This document shows positions 12,095 through 22,039 of a stretch of DNA of 64,000 bases, in pieces. The DNA is taken from assembly GCF_029407905.1 (NCBI RefSeq), contig NC_073643.1, positions 40,148,501 through 40,212,500 of the forward strand, given 5' to 3'. The number at the start of each line of letters is the position of its first letter. Positions within the stretch are counted from its first letter, which is position 1. A program made the position numbers and the translations under genes. This stretch comes from Bubalus kerabau. Its lineage: Eukaryota > Chordata > Mammalia > Artiodactyla > Bovidae. The notes below the pieces were generated by a model. The model was not told the DNA's origin. It did no database searches and saw only the letters and a program-made list of their open reading frames with translations.

Positions 12095-12470
12095 TTTCTT
12101 TCTTTGAGTTTTATTGAGGTATAATTGACATGTAGCACTGTATAAGTTTAACATGTGCAGTAAGATAATTCACCTTACACCCATCATGAAATGATTACCA
12201 GAAAAATTTTAGTGAAAATCTATCATCTCATATAGATACAAAATTAAAAAACTATTTTCCTTACGATGAGAACTCTTAGGATTTACTTCCTAACAACTTT
12301 CAAATATAATATACAACGTTAATTATATTTATCATTTGTACATTATATTCCTAGTAATTACTTATCTTAAAACTGAACGTTTGTGAGACATTTTGACTAC
12401 CTTCATCTAATTTCCCTTCTTCCCATCCCCTGCCTCTGGTAACTACTAATCTGATCATTTTAAAATGAGT
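12095..12470 (-). mobile_element. Old L1 3' UTR fragment
   Basis: TTTTATTGAGGTATAATTGACATG and the following bases (tataagtttaacatgtgcag, aactttcaaatataatatac, acttatcttaaaactgaacg) follow the 3' UTR of old L1M-type elements in reverse. Diverged. Confidence 0.7.
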
Positions 12471-12504
12471 TTATTTGTTTTTGAAGTATAATTGACCTAC
12501 AATA

Positions 12505-13646
12505 CTGCCTCTTGAGAAATCTGTATGCAGGTCAGGAAGCAACAGTTAGAACTGGACACGGAACAACAAACTGGTTCCAAATAGGGAAAGGAGTACGTCA
12601 AGGTTGTATATCATCACCCTGCTTATTTAACTTATATGCAGAGTACATCATGAGAAACACTGGGCAGGATGAAGCACAAGCTGGAATCAAGATTGCCAGT
12701 AGAAATATCAATCACCTCAGATATGCAGATGACACCACCCTTATGGCAGAAAGCGAAGAAGAAATAAAGAGTCTCTTGATGAAAGTAAAAGAGGAGAGTG
12801 AAAAAGTTGACTTAAACCTCAACATTCAGAAACTAAGATCATGGCATCTGGTCCCATCACTTCATGGCAAATAGATGGGGAAACAGTGGCAGACTTTATT
12901 TTTCTGAGCTCCAAAACCACTGCAGATGGTGACTGCAGCCATGAAATTAAAAGACGCTTGCTTCTTGGAAGAAAAGTTGTGACCAACCTAGACAGCATAT
13001 TAAAACATGTATAATATCATGTATGAAACTAGTCGCCAGTCCAGGTTCGATGCACGATACTGGATGCTTGGGGCTGGTGCACTGGGATGACCCAGAGGGA
13101 GGGTATGGGGAGGGAGGAGGGAGGAGGGTTCAGGATGGGGAACACAGGTATACCTGTGGCGGATTCATTTTGATATTTGGCAAAACTAATACAATATTTT
13201 AAAGTTTAAAAGTAAAATAAAATTAAAAAAATAAATAAAATGGATTAATTTAAAACAAAACAAAACAAAAAAAGTAGAGACATTACTTTGCCAACAAAGG
13301 TCCATCTAGTCAAAGCTATGGTTTTTCCAGTGGTCATGTATGGATGTGAGAGTTGGATTATAAAGAAACCTGAGTGCTGAAGAATTGATGCTTTTGAACT
13401 GTGGTGTTGGAGAAGACCCTTGAGAGTCCCTTGGACTGCAAGGAGATCCAACCAGTCCATCCTAAAAGAAATCAGTCCTGAATATCCATTGGAAGGACTG
13501 ATGCTGAGGCTGAAACTCCAATACTTTGGCCACCTGATGCGAAGAACAAACTCATTTGAAAAGACCCTGATGCTGGGAAAGATTGAAGGCGGGAGGAGAA
13601 GGGGATGACAGAGGATGAGATGGTTGGATGGCATCACCGACTCAAT
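12505..13646 (+). mobile_element. BovB LINE, RT to C-terminal segment (interrupted by L1)
   Basis: This part of BovB starts at LRNLYAGQEATVRTGHGTT and carries the reverse-transcriptase catalytic motif YADD (in LRYADDTTLMAE, near 12718-12750). The frame breaks after about 12840 by an indel. A young L1 3' end interrupts it at 13005-13271. It resumes with the C-terminal module and stops short of the usual 3' end by about 130 bases at GCATCACCGACTCAAT, where it joins oppositely oriented BovB sequence. Confidence 0.92.
13005..13271 (+). mobile_element. Young ruminant L1 (L1_BT-type) 3' end inside BovB
   Basis: CATGTATAATATCATGTATG, then GATGCACGATACTGGATGC, GGAGGGAGGAGGGAGGAGG and GTGGCGGATTCATTTTGATA are the 3' UTR of the young bovine L1, followed by an A-rich tail with AAAAC units. 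It is 5'-truncated to under 300 bases and splits BovB between GACAGCATATTAAA and GTAGAGACATTAC. Confidence 0.92.
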
Positions 13647-14153
13647 AATCAGTGTGATTTTGTTGTTGACCATCTGGTGATGTCCATGTGTAGAGTCTTC
13701 TCTTGTGTTGTTGGAAGAGGGTGTTTGCTATGACCAGTGCGTTCTCTTGGCAAAATTCTATTAGTCTTTGCCCTGCTTCATTCTGTACTCCAAGGCCAAA
13801 TTTGCCTGTTACTCAGGTGTTTCTTGACTTCCTACTTTTGCATTTCAGTCCCCTATAATGAAAAGGACATCTTTTTGGGCTATTAGTTCTATAAGGTCTT
13901 GTAGGTCTTCATAGAACCATTCAACTTCAGCTTCTTTAGCATTACTGGTCAGGACATAGACTTGGATTACTGTGATATTGAATGGTTTGCCTTGGAAACG
14001 AATAGAGATCATTCTGTCATTTTTGAATTTGCATCCAAGTACTGCATTTTGGACTCTTTTGTTGACTATGATGGCTACTCCATTTCTTCCAAAGGATTCT
14101 TCCCCATGGTAGTAGATATAATGGTCATCTGAGTTAATTTCACCCATTCCATA
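13647..14153 (-). mobile_element. BovB LINE, inverted endonuclease segment
   Basis: Read on the minus strand this encodes the BovB APE-type endonuclease region: INSDDHYIYYHGEESFGRNGV ... ISIRFQGKPFNITVIQVYVL ... VLFIIGD. It corresponds to consensus sequence 5' of the RT segment but faces the other way, so the two parts probably come from one element rearranged by inversion. Open for 105 codons, not functional on its own. Confidence 0.88.
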
Positions 14154-14671
14154 TTGTAGCAAATATCAACATTTCATTCTTTTATATAGCTGAGTAATAT
14201 TCCACTGTATATATACACCAAGTCTCCTTTATCCATTCATCTATCAATGAGCACTTAGGTTGCTTCCTTATCTTGGTTACTGTCAATAATGCTGCAATGA
14301 ACATAGGGGTACACATATCTTTTTGAATTAGAGTTTTTGTTTTCTTCAGAAAAATGCCTAGGAGTTAAATTACTAGATGATGTGGTAGTTCTATTTTTAA
14401 CTTTTTGAAGAATTTCCACCCTGTTCTTCCATAGTGGCTGCATTAATTTACATTTCCACTAACAGTGCACGGGTGTTCCTTCTTCTCCTCATCTTTGCCA
14501 AGCCTTGTTATTTGTTGCCTTTTTGATACTAGCCATTCTGATAGGTTTGACACTGTGGTTTTGATTTGCATTTCTCTGAAAATTAGTGATGTTGAGCATC
14601 TTTTCATGTGCCTGTTGGCCACCTGTACGTCCTCTTTGGAAAAATATCTTTTCAGCTTCTCTGCCTATTTT

Positions 14672-14995
14672 TTTTAATGATATTTATTTATTTGGCTGTA
14701 CTGGGTCTTCATTGCAGCACAGGCTTTTCTCTAGTTGCAGAAATCAGGGGCTGCTCTTCATTGCTGTGTCCAGGCTTTGCATTGTGGTCGTTTCTTGTTA
14801 CAGAGCTTGGGTCTAGGGCACTCCGACTTCAGTAGGTGTGCTTTCTGGCTCTAGAGCACAGGCTCAAATGTTGTGATGCACAGGCTTAATTGCTCCCTGA
14901 TATGTGGGATCTTCCCAACCCAGGCATCAAACTCATGTCTCCTGCATTGGCAGGCAGATTCTTTACTACTGAGCCATCAAGAAAGCCCCTCTCCC
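14672..14995 (-). mobile_element. CHR-type cetartiodactyl SINE (long form)
   Basis: Begins TATTTATTTGGCTGTACTGGG and continues through CTCTAGTTGCAG, CTCTAGAGCACAGGCTC and GTGGGATCTTCCCAACCC. It ends with the reversed tRNA-derived head (gaaagccc). It lies within the reverse L1. Confidence 0.85.
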
Positions 14996-15412
14996 CATTT
15001 TTTAAATCTTTTTTTTTTAAATGTTGATTTGTATGAGTTCGCTATATATTTTGGATATTAATCCATTATCAGACATATCATTTGCAAATATCTCTTCCCA
15101 TTCAGTAGGTGGCCTTTTCATTTTCTTCATAGTTTCCTTATCTGTGCAAAAGCTTTTGGTCTGATGCAATTTTTCTCATTTATTTTTGCTTTTGTTTCCC
15201 TTACCTGAGGAGACATAGCCCCCAAAGTATTCTAGGGTCAGTGTCAAAGTGAACACTCTCGATGTTTTCTTCTAGGAGTTTTACAGTTTAATTTATACTA
15301 AGTCTTTAATTCATTTTTAGTTTATTTTTTAATATTGTGTGAGAAAGTTGGGTTATTTGATTTTTTAGTGTTGTTTTCCTTCCAGTTATGCATGTTCAAT
15401 TTTATTTCATTT

Positions 15413-16292
15413 ATAAGTAAAATGAAGTCCTTTTCCTTTTAGCGGAAAAAATTTCATCTCCTTTTAGCAGAAAAGAAGGCTTAAACCTAAAGTCTGTTGA
15501 GATGATTATATCTGAAATTTATCGTGAGACTTAAAAAATATATATTCATTTTGGCCAAACTATCCTCTAGTAACAAACACAGAAAATCATTAAGATGGGC
15601 ATTAAACTCAGGTTTATTTGATTGAAACATGTTATATGAGTGACATAAAGAAGTGATGGTTTTTCACCAAGGTATCTGTTGATTGCCAATGAGTCAGCTA
15701 TTCCTTCATACTTGTGGCTTTTTATGTATTTATAACCAACACTTTAGTGGAGAATGAGGTCTAGAAATAATCAAGGTCCAGATGATAAAACCCTAGTTTA
15801 ATATCTCAGTCATTTCCATTTCCTCTAGATTTTTCTGGGATTAAAAAAATTCACTGTTATAACTTCTACTTTCATGATATGGTCTCCAGATGGCTGACTA
15901 AAATTTATTCCATCACCTTAAGGTTATTCAAGTTTCCTACAAAGCAGAACTGGAGGTGGGGGCAAGCATGCAAGCACCTAAAATAGCTTGTTTGAGGATA
16001 TGAATACTGATGTGTATCAGAATCTATGGTAGAATTGTACTTTTTAAAAGAAGAATATGGGTGTTAACAAAAGGTAGACAATAATTAAGATCCTCTGGAT
16101 GTATTCTGGGATAATTTTCTTCCTTTTTCATCAAAATTTGCCTCTAGGAAAGCCACAATTCCTAGTTTAGATGCCTAAGGAGTTCAGATTGGGGTATCTT
16201 ATCTTCAGCAGAAAAAAAAAAGTTATAATATCTCCAAGGCCATTTAACTTTCAGCTAAGGTAAAAAATATCTTTGAAAGGATGTACTTTTGT
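15413..16292. other. Unassigned AT-rich flank
   Basis: No gene or repeat family is recognised. A short direct repeat, TCCTTTTAGCRGAAAA, occurs twice near 15432-15475. Confidence 0.45.
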
Positions 16293-16409
16293 GTGTGTGT
16301 GTGGCCTTGTCACACAGCATATGGGATCTTAGTTCCCCAGCCAGTGGTTGAACACACGCCCCCTGCAGTGGAAGTGCAGTCTTAACCACTGAACCACCGG
16401 GAAAGTCCC
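16293..16409 (-). mobile_element. CHR-type SINE (short form)
   Basis: Reverse orientation: TGGGATCTTAGTTCCCCAGC, then GTGGAAGTGCAGTCTTAACC and ACCGGGAAAGTCCC. An imperfect target-site duplication around GATGTA(C/TG)TTTT is seen at 16280-16290 and 16411-16422. Confidence 0.85.
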
Positions 16410-17572
16410 AAGATGTATGTTTTAAAAGTCAACAATACATACATTTTGGAAAAAAAAAAATTATAAAAGTATTTCCTGTAAAATCTGTTTGCCTCCTTTG
16501 ATTGAACACTCATGGGTGTGTTGAGAAAAGTGTTAGATTTATCTGAGCAATGTCATATTTAATAGCCAAATCATAGGCTTATATGAGTAACAAAAGGTGG
16601 ATACTGAGTTTATGTTTTAATGAAAAACATTGTTAAAAATACAAAACTTCAAAAGTTTATTACAGTGGTTGAGAAATTCCAAATAGTTCTAAAGACAGAG
16701 TTCATGGTCACCCTTCTACTGGTGCATAATGTGATAATACTCAAATGCCTTATCTTGCTTAAAAATATTTAATTAGTAAATGACTTTGTCTTGCCTTCTG
16801 TGCAGAAGTCACATGGTCCTTAGCTAGCCATTTATTTCTTTGTGTCCTAAAGATGACCACTGCCACCCCTTCCCCCCAATTTGGCCAGATGGATGATTAT
16901 TTCAACTTTTTTTCCTCCTCCCTTCCCATTTCCTACCCACACACTGCCTCCGTTACACTCTGTACCTTACTCAGTCCTCTGTCCTATCACCATGGCTTTG
17001 CAAATCGCTCTTTCCACATATAATATCTTCCCTTTTCACCATTAAGTCATATGGTTCCCTTCTTTAAGATTTAACTCTCTTTTTACAGAAACATATGATT
17101 CTCTTCCATTCCTAGTTGCTTCATTCAAGCAAGCTTTTAGCAGTTTACTAACTTGGATTTGTTTATATGTTGCCTTGAAATAAGCACTGTCAATCTTTTT
17201 CATGTGTTTGTGTTGTATCTCCAAAAGGGGATTATTGACTCTTTAAGAGAATGTCTTCTAAAAATTCCACCTACTCCAAGCACCTAGAACAGTGTTCACT
17301 TTGTGAAAAGGTGCTAAAACTTCCTTTGACAATCAAAGCCTACGGTACTGATAGTCATGGTAAATTTTAAAATACATAAAGACAGATGTGATATAAACTT
17401 TAAATTCACAGTACTCTTCAACAATAACTCCCACGAGTATCCACGAGTAATTGGAGCATTGAAAATACATAAATGGGGTGAGGGAAGGCCAAGAGAGGTC
17501 TCTAGATAGTCTAAGATCAAAAGGTGAAGAGTGTTGGTTTGTTTTCAATCCATCTGTGGGTCGCTGATTAGA
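16410..17572. other. Repeat-poor distal upstream region of CADPS
   Basis: No interspersed repeats or genes are recognised from here to the CpG island, which fits a promoter-proximal region with few tolerated insertions. A 10-bp tandem repeat CCACGAGTAW lies at 17431-17450. Confidence 0.45.
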
Positions 17573-17593
17573 TTCAGCACGCTGGCCAGCTCC
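17573..17593 (+). promoter_or_regulatory. Candidate RE1/NRSF (REST) silencer element
   Basis: The core TTCAGCACGCTGGCCAG (17573-17589) matches the REST consensus TTYAGMRCCNNRGMSAG at 16 of 17 positions; the one mismatch is G for C at 17581. It lies about 1.25 kb before the CADPS start codon, in non-repetitive DNA. REST silences neuronal genes in non-neuronal cells, and CADPS is neuronal and neuroendocrine, so the site makes sense here. Binding is not shown. Confidence 0.6.
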
Positions 17594-18142
17594 CCCGTGC
17601 GCTGGGTTTATTGGCTTAAGTGAAAGGAGCCGGGGGAAGGAAGGCACCATCTGCTGCTTTGAATTAATAGATAACGGAGAAGCAGGAAGGAAGACAGTGC
17701 GACAGAGTCAACGCATTCGATGTTGCTGCACTCAGTTATTAGAGTATCCTTGTCTGATTTTGGGGTCCCCAACCCTCCACCCAGATACTCAGCGAGCCAG
17801 AATGGAGGAAGGGCTGAGCAACAAGAATGTCCATGGTAGGCTCACCTCAGCATCAAGTATTACCAGTTCTTGGAACTGAAGAATGCAGAGTAGGCAGGGG
17901 CGGGGGTTCTACTTAAAGAGTTGAGCTGCAGGGTGGATACATCAATCCGCTCAAAATCTTTTCTTTACGGTTGGGTGTATGTAAAGTAAACTGCTGGCAT
18001 TGGAGTTTACACAGGTGGCACAAACAGGCTGTTTGGTGAGGAAAATGTGAGGAAAGCTGGTTATAGGAAATAGCCTTTCTTTTGTGTATAACATCTCGCC
18101 GACTTCATCTCAGTGAGATCTCTGAATTTAGTGTGTCCAACA

Positions 18143-18201
18143 GCTGACAAAAAGTCTGCTTTTGTCAACTATTCGCTGACAAAAAGTCATCAATGATTGA
18201 T
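18143..18201. promoter_or_regulatory. Direct and inverted repeat cluster with a PBX-type site upstream of the CADPS promoter
   Basis: The 14-mer GCTGACAAAAAGTC occurs exactly twice, at 18143-18156 and 18175-18188. Between the copies TTTTGTCA (18160-18167) pairs with TGACAAAA (18145-18152). TGATTGAT follows at 18194-18201, a PBX-type homeodomain motif. The cluster lies just outside the CpG island in unique sequence. A regulatory role is inferred from position and arrangement only. Confidence 0.4.
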
Positions 18202-18469
18202 TTATTTCCTCCTCTCCCAAGAACTTTTTGTTCGCGGGACGGGGAGAGAGGTTGAAACCAGGAGGGCTGGGCATCAAGGAGGAAATCAGCCACAACGGGG
18301 TGGGAGTGAGGAGGACGGGAAAGCATTGGGATCACTACGGAAGCTCTGAGACTTTGGGGACGCTCCGCGCTCTTCCGGCTCCAGTCCGCTGCAGCCGCCC
18401 TTTATGCTGCGGACACGGGAGAGTTAAGCCAATAAACACGTAAGCGCCGCTCCCTCCCCAATCGGCAAG

Positions 18470-18487
18470 ATGCCTCTTCGGCTCTAG
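18470..18487 (+). promoter_or_regulatory. Short upstream ORF 1 (5 codons) in the presumed CADPS 5' UTR
   Basis: An ATG at 18470 opens a five-codon frame (MPLRL) that ends at TAG 18485-18487. It matters only if transcription starts upstream of it, which the sequence cannot show. Confidence 0.4.
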
Positions 18488-18550
18488 GCTGCATCGACAG
18501 CTTGCAACACTCGGCATCTTTTCTGGAGGCGCCTCCTTCAGCGGCTGCAG

Positions 18551-18586
18551 ATGGCATCCTGCTGTGGGCTCGGGGCTCGCAATTGA
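18551..18586 (+). promoter_or_regulatory. Short upstream ORF 2 (11 codons) in the presumed CADPS 5' UTR
   Basis: An ATG at 18551 starts an 11-residue frame (MASCCGLGARN) ending at TGA 18584-18586. I see no other ATG between it and the CADPS start, so re-initiation at 18847 would be possible over a 260-base gap. A role in translation control is inference. Confidence 0.45.
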
Positions 18587-18846
18587 CTCCCTCCTTTGCC
18601 CACTTTCGGTCCTCGGACGCACCTCTCCCCTCCCCTCCTCCGCCTGGGTCAGAGCCCAGCTCTCGAACGCCGGGCGGAGGAAGCAGTCTCCGCGGCCGAG
18701 GCTGAGGCTAAGCAGCAGCGCGCTTGCTCCCTGATTTGGGGAGAAGCGGCCATCCGGGAGAGCCGACCCCCAGCTGCCTTCGGCGCCCCCCACCTTTTGC
18801 ACCCCAAGCCAGGGGCTCCAGGGACCCCTCCTCCCCAGGCGCCACC

Positions 18847-19290
18847 ATGCTGGACCCTTCATCCAGCGAAGAGGAATCGGATGAGATCGTGGAGGAGGAG
18901 AGCGGCAAGGAGGTGCTCGGCTCGGCCGCGTCCGGCGCGCGCCTGTCTCCCAGCCGCACCAGCGAGGGCTCGGGCGGCGGCGCCGGGCTGGGGGGCGGCG
19001 GCGGGGTCGGCGCCGGGGCCGGGATGGGCGCCGGCGGCGGCGGGGGCAGCGGCGCGAGCAGCGGCGGCGGGGCCGGGGGGCTGCAGCCTAGCAGCCGCGC
19101 CGGTGGCGGCCGACCCTCCAGCCCTAGCCCGTCGGTGGTGAGCGAGAAAGAGAAGGAGGAGTTGGAGCGGCTGCAGAAGGAAGAGGAGGAGAGGAAGAAG
19201 AGGCTGCAGCTCTATGTGTTCGTGATGCGCTGCATCGCCTACCCCTTCAACGCCAAGCAACCCACCGACATGGCTCGCCGGCAGCAGAAG
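18847..19290 (+). CDS. CADPS: CADPS (CAPS1) coding exon 1, residues 1-148
   Basis: This is the first coding exon of calcium-dependent secretion activator 1, a cytosolic and membrane-associated priming factor that acts with SNAREs and PI(4,5)P2 in dense-core vesicle exocytosis of neurons and endocrine cells. The peptide starts MLDPSSSEEESDEIVEEE and ends MARRQQK, which I recognise as the CADPS N terminus. Residues 5-19 are an acidic serine cluster; Ser5-7 before EEE fit CK2 sites described for this protein. Residues 41-78 are a Gly/Ala/Ser low-complexity tract, 90-96 are SPSPS-rich, and 99-120 are a highly charged, probably helical Glu/Lys/Arg stretch. A conserved hydrophobic LYVFVMRCIAYPFN segment follows. 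The start was chosen for its GCCACCATGC Kozak context; the frame is open 41 codons further upstream but without an ATG. The exon ends in phase 0 at AAG|GTAGGT. The C2, PH, MUN and DCV-binding domains lie in exons beyond the window. Confidence 0.97.
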
Positions 19291-19296
19291 GTAGGT
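19289..19296 (+). other. CADPS: CADPS exon 1 splice donor
   Basis: The junction reads AG|GTAGGT, a good 5' splice site. It lies where the recognisable protein stops; beyond it the frame reads nine unrelated residues and hits a stop at 19318-19320. Confidence 0.92.
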
Positions 19297-19930
19297 GCGC
19301 CTGGGAGGCCCAGAGAGTAGAGCCGGGACGTTGCCAGGCGGGCGGGGCGAACAATGGGAGCTGGCGGCGCAGCTGGCGAGGAGGAGCTGTAGGAGGAGGA
19401 GACCGCGCCCCAGGGAAGGGGTTACAAGGCCCCCCTCTCCGCGGCCAGGCCTCGCCTAGCCCAGCTCGGAGTGCACCAGGAGCTGCCCAGGACCAGCAAG
19501 GGTCCTGGAGCGCAGCACCCTGTGCCTGGGCCTCCCTGCTGGGGAGCGAGGCGGGCAAGTTCTGCTTTGTGGCCCGGGAGGTTCGTAGAGTGACTCGCAG
19601 CCGGCGGCTCCCATAGAGGCCTGGCTCGCTTGCCGGGCTCTCAGCACTCTCGAGCGGCCGGCGGCTGCGCTCAACTCCCGGCCCGCCCTCCTGGGCGTGC
19701 GCAGGGCGGGCAGGGGCGCCCTGTAGGTGGGGGCTCCGGTACGGAGCAAGTGGAGCGCCTCCGAGCCGCGCTCAGGCTAACCCCGGCAGAGAGCCACCGC
19801 AGGGGCAGGCGGGAGAAAGCGAACACAGAAAGCGAAGCTTCCTGTGACACTGCGAAGGGCACCCTCCTCCCTCCACCCGGGTCAGATGATCACAGATTAG
19901 GGTCGACTTGGGGGTCCTCGGGACACCGCT

Positions 19931-21824
19931 TCACTCTGGCTGGGCTTCCTTCCAATGTCCCTTGCCCTTGCTCACTCACCCCAGAGCAGGGGCAGGCACA
20001 CCTGCTCCTTCTCCCTGGGTCAGCCCCTCTATGTTTCTCTCTTTGACCCCCTTCTTTTCCCAAGGTGACTTCGCCGCCACCTTCTGGCTCTCCTAGGCCC
20101 TTCAAGCCCTGCCACTACTAGCTTGAAAAAGTGCAGCTGGAAAAAGCCTTGCAATTATAAGCATCAAAAAGCTTTTTGTGTCTGAGGTTGGGGTAAGGCT
20201 AAGAAGGTTCCGGGCTGCCTTTGATGTGAAAAAAGTGCCTATTTCTATCCGCTGTTCTCCAGCCAGAGAAAGGAGGGATTAGTTAATGCAAGTCGAGGGT
20301 GGTGGACCAGAAGAGGAGTCGGGTACTCATCTGGAGTGAGTTGTGAAGCAAGTTAGCATCCCATTCTGTCTTTTTAGATGAGACTGCCACAGCTGAACTA
20401 ACAGAGAAGTCAGTGAAGCCCCCAGAGGGGCGGTGTGAGGGGCGATTAAAGCCAGCTCTAACCCCCTCAGAGGTTACTGAGACCAGTTTCTTAAAATAGA
20501 GAATTTCTGGGTTGTTGCCATTTAAGACTGATTTATATGTTGCCTGGAGTAGAGTGTTAGGTTTTCCTATATTTATCCAGCCTTATCTTGAGTTAGCACA
20601 GATTTCTCTGTTTGTTTTGCATGTGTATGTACACAAACCACCCAGAAGTGATGATTTATTTCAGCTATCACAAGCTTGGTTATCAGTTTTATTAAAGATA
20701 AAATTGATTTCCTGGTTGAGAAAGAACAGGTGGGCTACACACTCCTTGCTTAATCCCCCCTGCCCCACTCCCTCATCAGTGGCTCCTTGCTTTTTCCATG
20801 TGCATTTTGAACTATCCTAGAGCAAAAGTATTTTCAGAACCGTAAAAGTTTTTGGATAGTCTTTTAAGGTTGAGGCTTGGGTTCACAGGGCCTGGTATTT
20901 CAAGCTTCAGGTTGAAATTATTTCGGTAATTGTGTCTTTATAGCAGGGGAAATTCCATTTCCAAAATCTCTCCCATTAATAATGGCACCCACTAAAGAAG
21001 TCCTGTTCCTTTGTTAATGAAAAGCTGTTGCCACTTGAAGAAAAGTTAAGAAACAAACTTCCCTTTATTAGTCAAAAGGCTCTCTAGCTCTGTCCTTCAA
21101 ATACAGGCTGAAATCCAGCACCAGAATGGGAAAACAAATCCATTCTCATAAAGACCCAGGTCTTCTAGACAGAAGCTTCAGCCACCTGAGAAAGAGCGTC
21201 AGGAGGCTGGTTTTTCTGATCTGATCTGGTATGTTTTACCCAGATCCATTCAAAGCTGTGGTTGAGGGACAAGTAAGGTGTGTTTTTACACATGACCTTA
21301 ATATCAGAGGGACTCCAGGACAGATTGATAACACTGGCATTTGGTCAAACTATTTTTAGTTGTTGCAGCAGACTAAATACATATCCCGGCAAAGCTGCCT
21401 CCTGGCTGTTGTCTATATTGGTACGCTGAATATCTCTCTCTTTATTACAAAAAAAACAAGCTTTCCCCAATACTATATCTTTGTGTTTGGTGCCTTTTTG
21501 GGAGAAAAAAAAAAAAAGAAAAGTGTTCTGCTATTTTTCTCTAAGTAGAAAGCATGAACTTTTTTTTTTTTTTTTTTTTTTTAAGGAGCCATCATTGAAA
21601 GTAAAAGTTTGCATAATCATGGAGGCCAAACTTAAAGCAGAGAAATAAGATTGAATTAGTCTTGGAGAAATAAAAACTAGGTGTAAAGTAAACATGAGTT
21701 TGTAGAAAAGAAATGGATGAACTAGAAAAAGAGGAAAAATGATGTAGAGAAAGTGAATAGAGTGATAAGGGCTGGGGCAGAGAGAACTGCTTATGAAAAG
21801 CAATTGCTAAATTGGGAAAAAGGA
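19931..21824. other. Repeat-poor start of CADPS intron 1
   Basis: Apart from A-rich (21504-21521) and T23 (21560-21582) runs, no repeat or gene is recognised. First-intron sequence next to a CpG island often holds regulatory elements, but no specific one can be supported. Confidence 0.45.
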
Positions 21825-21910
21825 AAGATCATATTGTCAAATCACTGTGCTGTATACCTTAAAGTTACACAGTGTTGTATGTCAATTATATCCCAATAAA
21901 GTTGGGGTGG
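21825..21910 (+). mobile_element. L1 3'-end remnant
   Basis: ACTGTGCTGTATACCTTAAA ... TTGTATGTCAATTATATCCC followed by AATAAAG matches the end of old L1 3' UTRs. Only the last 80 bases or so are recognised. Confidence 0.55.
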
Positions 21911-22039
21911 AGGAAGACCATATGATACAGAGTTTAATAAACTTTAGGAAACCAGCTAGTTTACTTGATAATAGTAACATTGGCTCCTGTTTTTTTAAGT
22001 ACTTGCTGAGGGCAGGGCACTTACTTTAAGTCATTTTTT

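Larger units (their letters stand above)
12471..15412 (-). mobile_element. L1 element (reverse), host of nested BovB and CHR insertions
   Basis: Reverse L1 3' sequence (TTGAAGTATAATTGACCTAC) ends at about 12504 and L1 resumes near 14154 (ATTGTAGCAAATATCAAC). It then runs through recognisable antisense ORF2 3' sequence (sctgagtaatattccactg, gctgcaatgaacatagggg, gagcatcttttcatgtgcc, ttggatattaatccattatc). Compared with L1 consensus, some hundreds of bases are missing at the BovB site. A CHR SINE splits the right part at 14672-14995. The right edge is approximate. Confidence 0.8.
18230..18846 (+). promoter_or_regulatory. CADPS: CADPS proximal promoter and 5' UTR region
   Basis: This GC-rich, CpG-rich sequence lies just upstream of the CADPS start codon. 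No TATA box is visible. Sites seen directly are CCAAT at 18429-18433, CCAATCGG at 18458-18465 (a good NF-Y match), an inverse ATTGG at 18325-18329, an ETS-type CGGAAG at 18338-18343 and an E-box CAGATG at 18548-18553. The transcription start cannot be fixed from sequence. Transcription from around the CCAAT boxes would give a 5' UTR of roughly 300-400 bases, which is inference. Confidence 0.75.
18230..19930. other. CpG island spanning CADPS promoter, exon 1 and start of intron 1
   Basis: CpG dinucleotides are frequent from about 18230 to 19930, in contrast to the AT-rich, CpG-poor flanks on both sides. The densest part (18900-19130) is GGC-rich and encodes the glycine tract. An island over the first exon is typical of a developmentally regulated neuronal gene. 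Edges are estimated by eye. Confidence 0.85.

Noticed and set aside
12512..12874. Reverse-transcriptase ORF as a possible retron or other RT-based defence system
   Set aside because: The motifs and flanks are BovB LINE in a mammalian genome; no retron RNA or bacterial context exists.
18724..18846. N-terminal extension of CADPS (41 codons upstream in frame)
   Set aside because: It has no ATG, only non-ATG starts. The ATG at 18847 has an optimal Kozak context and gives the known CADPS N terminus.
18335..19260. Long open frames on both strands across the CpG island (for example 18335-18862 and 18859-19260 on -, 18596-19141 on +)
   Set aside because: GC-rich DNA lacks stop codons. These frames overlap CADPS exon 1 in other phases and give Ala/Arg/Pro/Ser-rich low-complexity peptides.
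21560..21582. T23 run as the reverse tail of an L1 or SINE
   Set aside because: The sequence to its right shows no recognisable element body, so it is only a homopolymer run.
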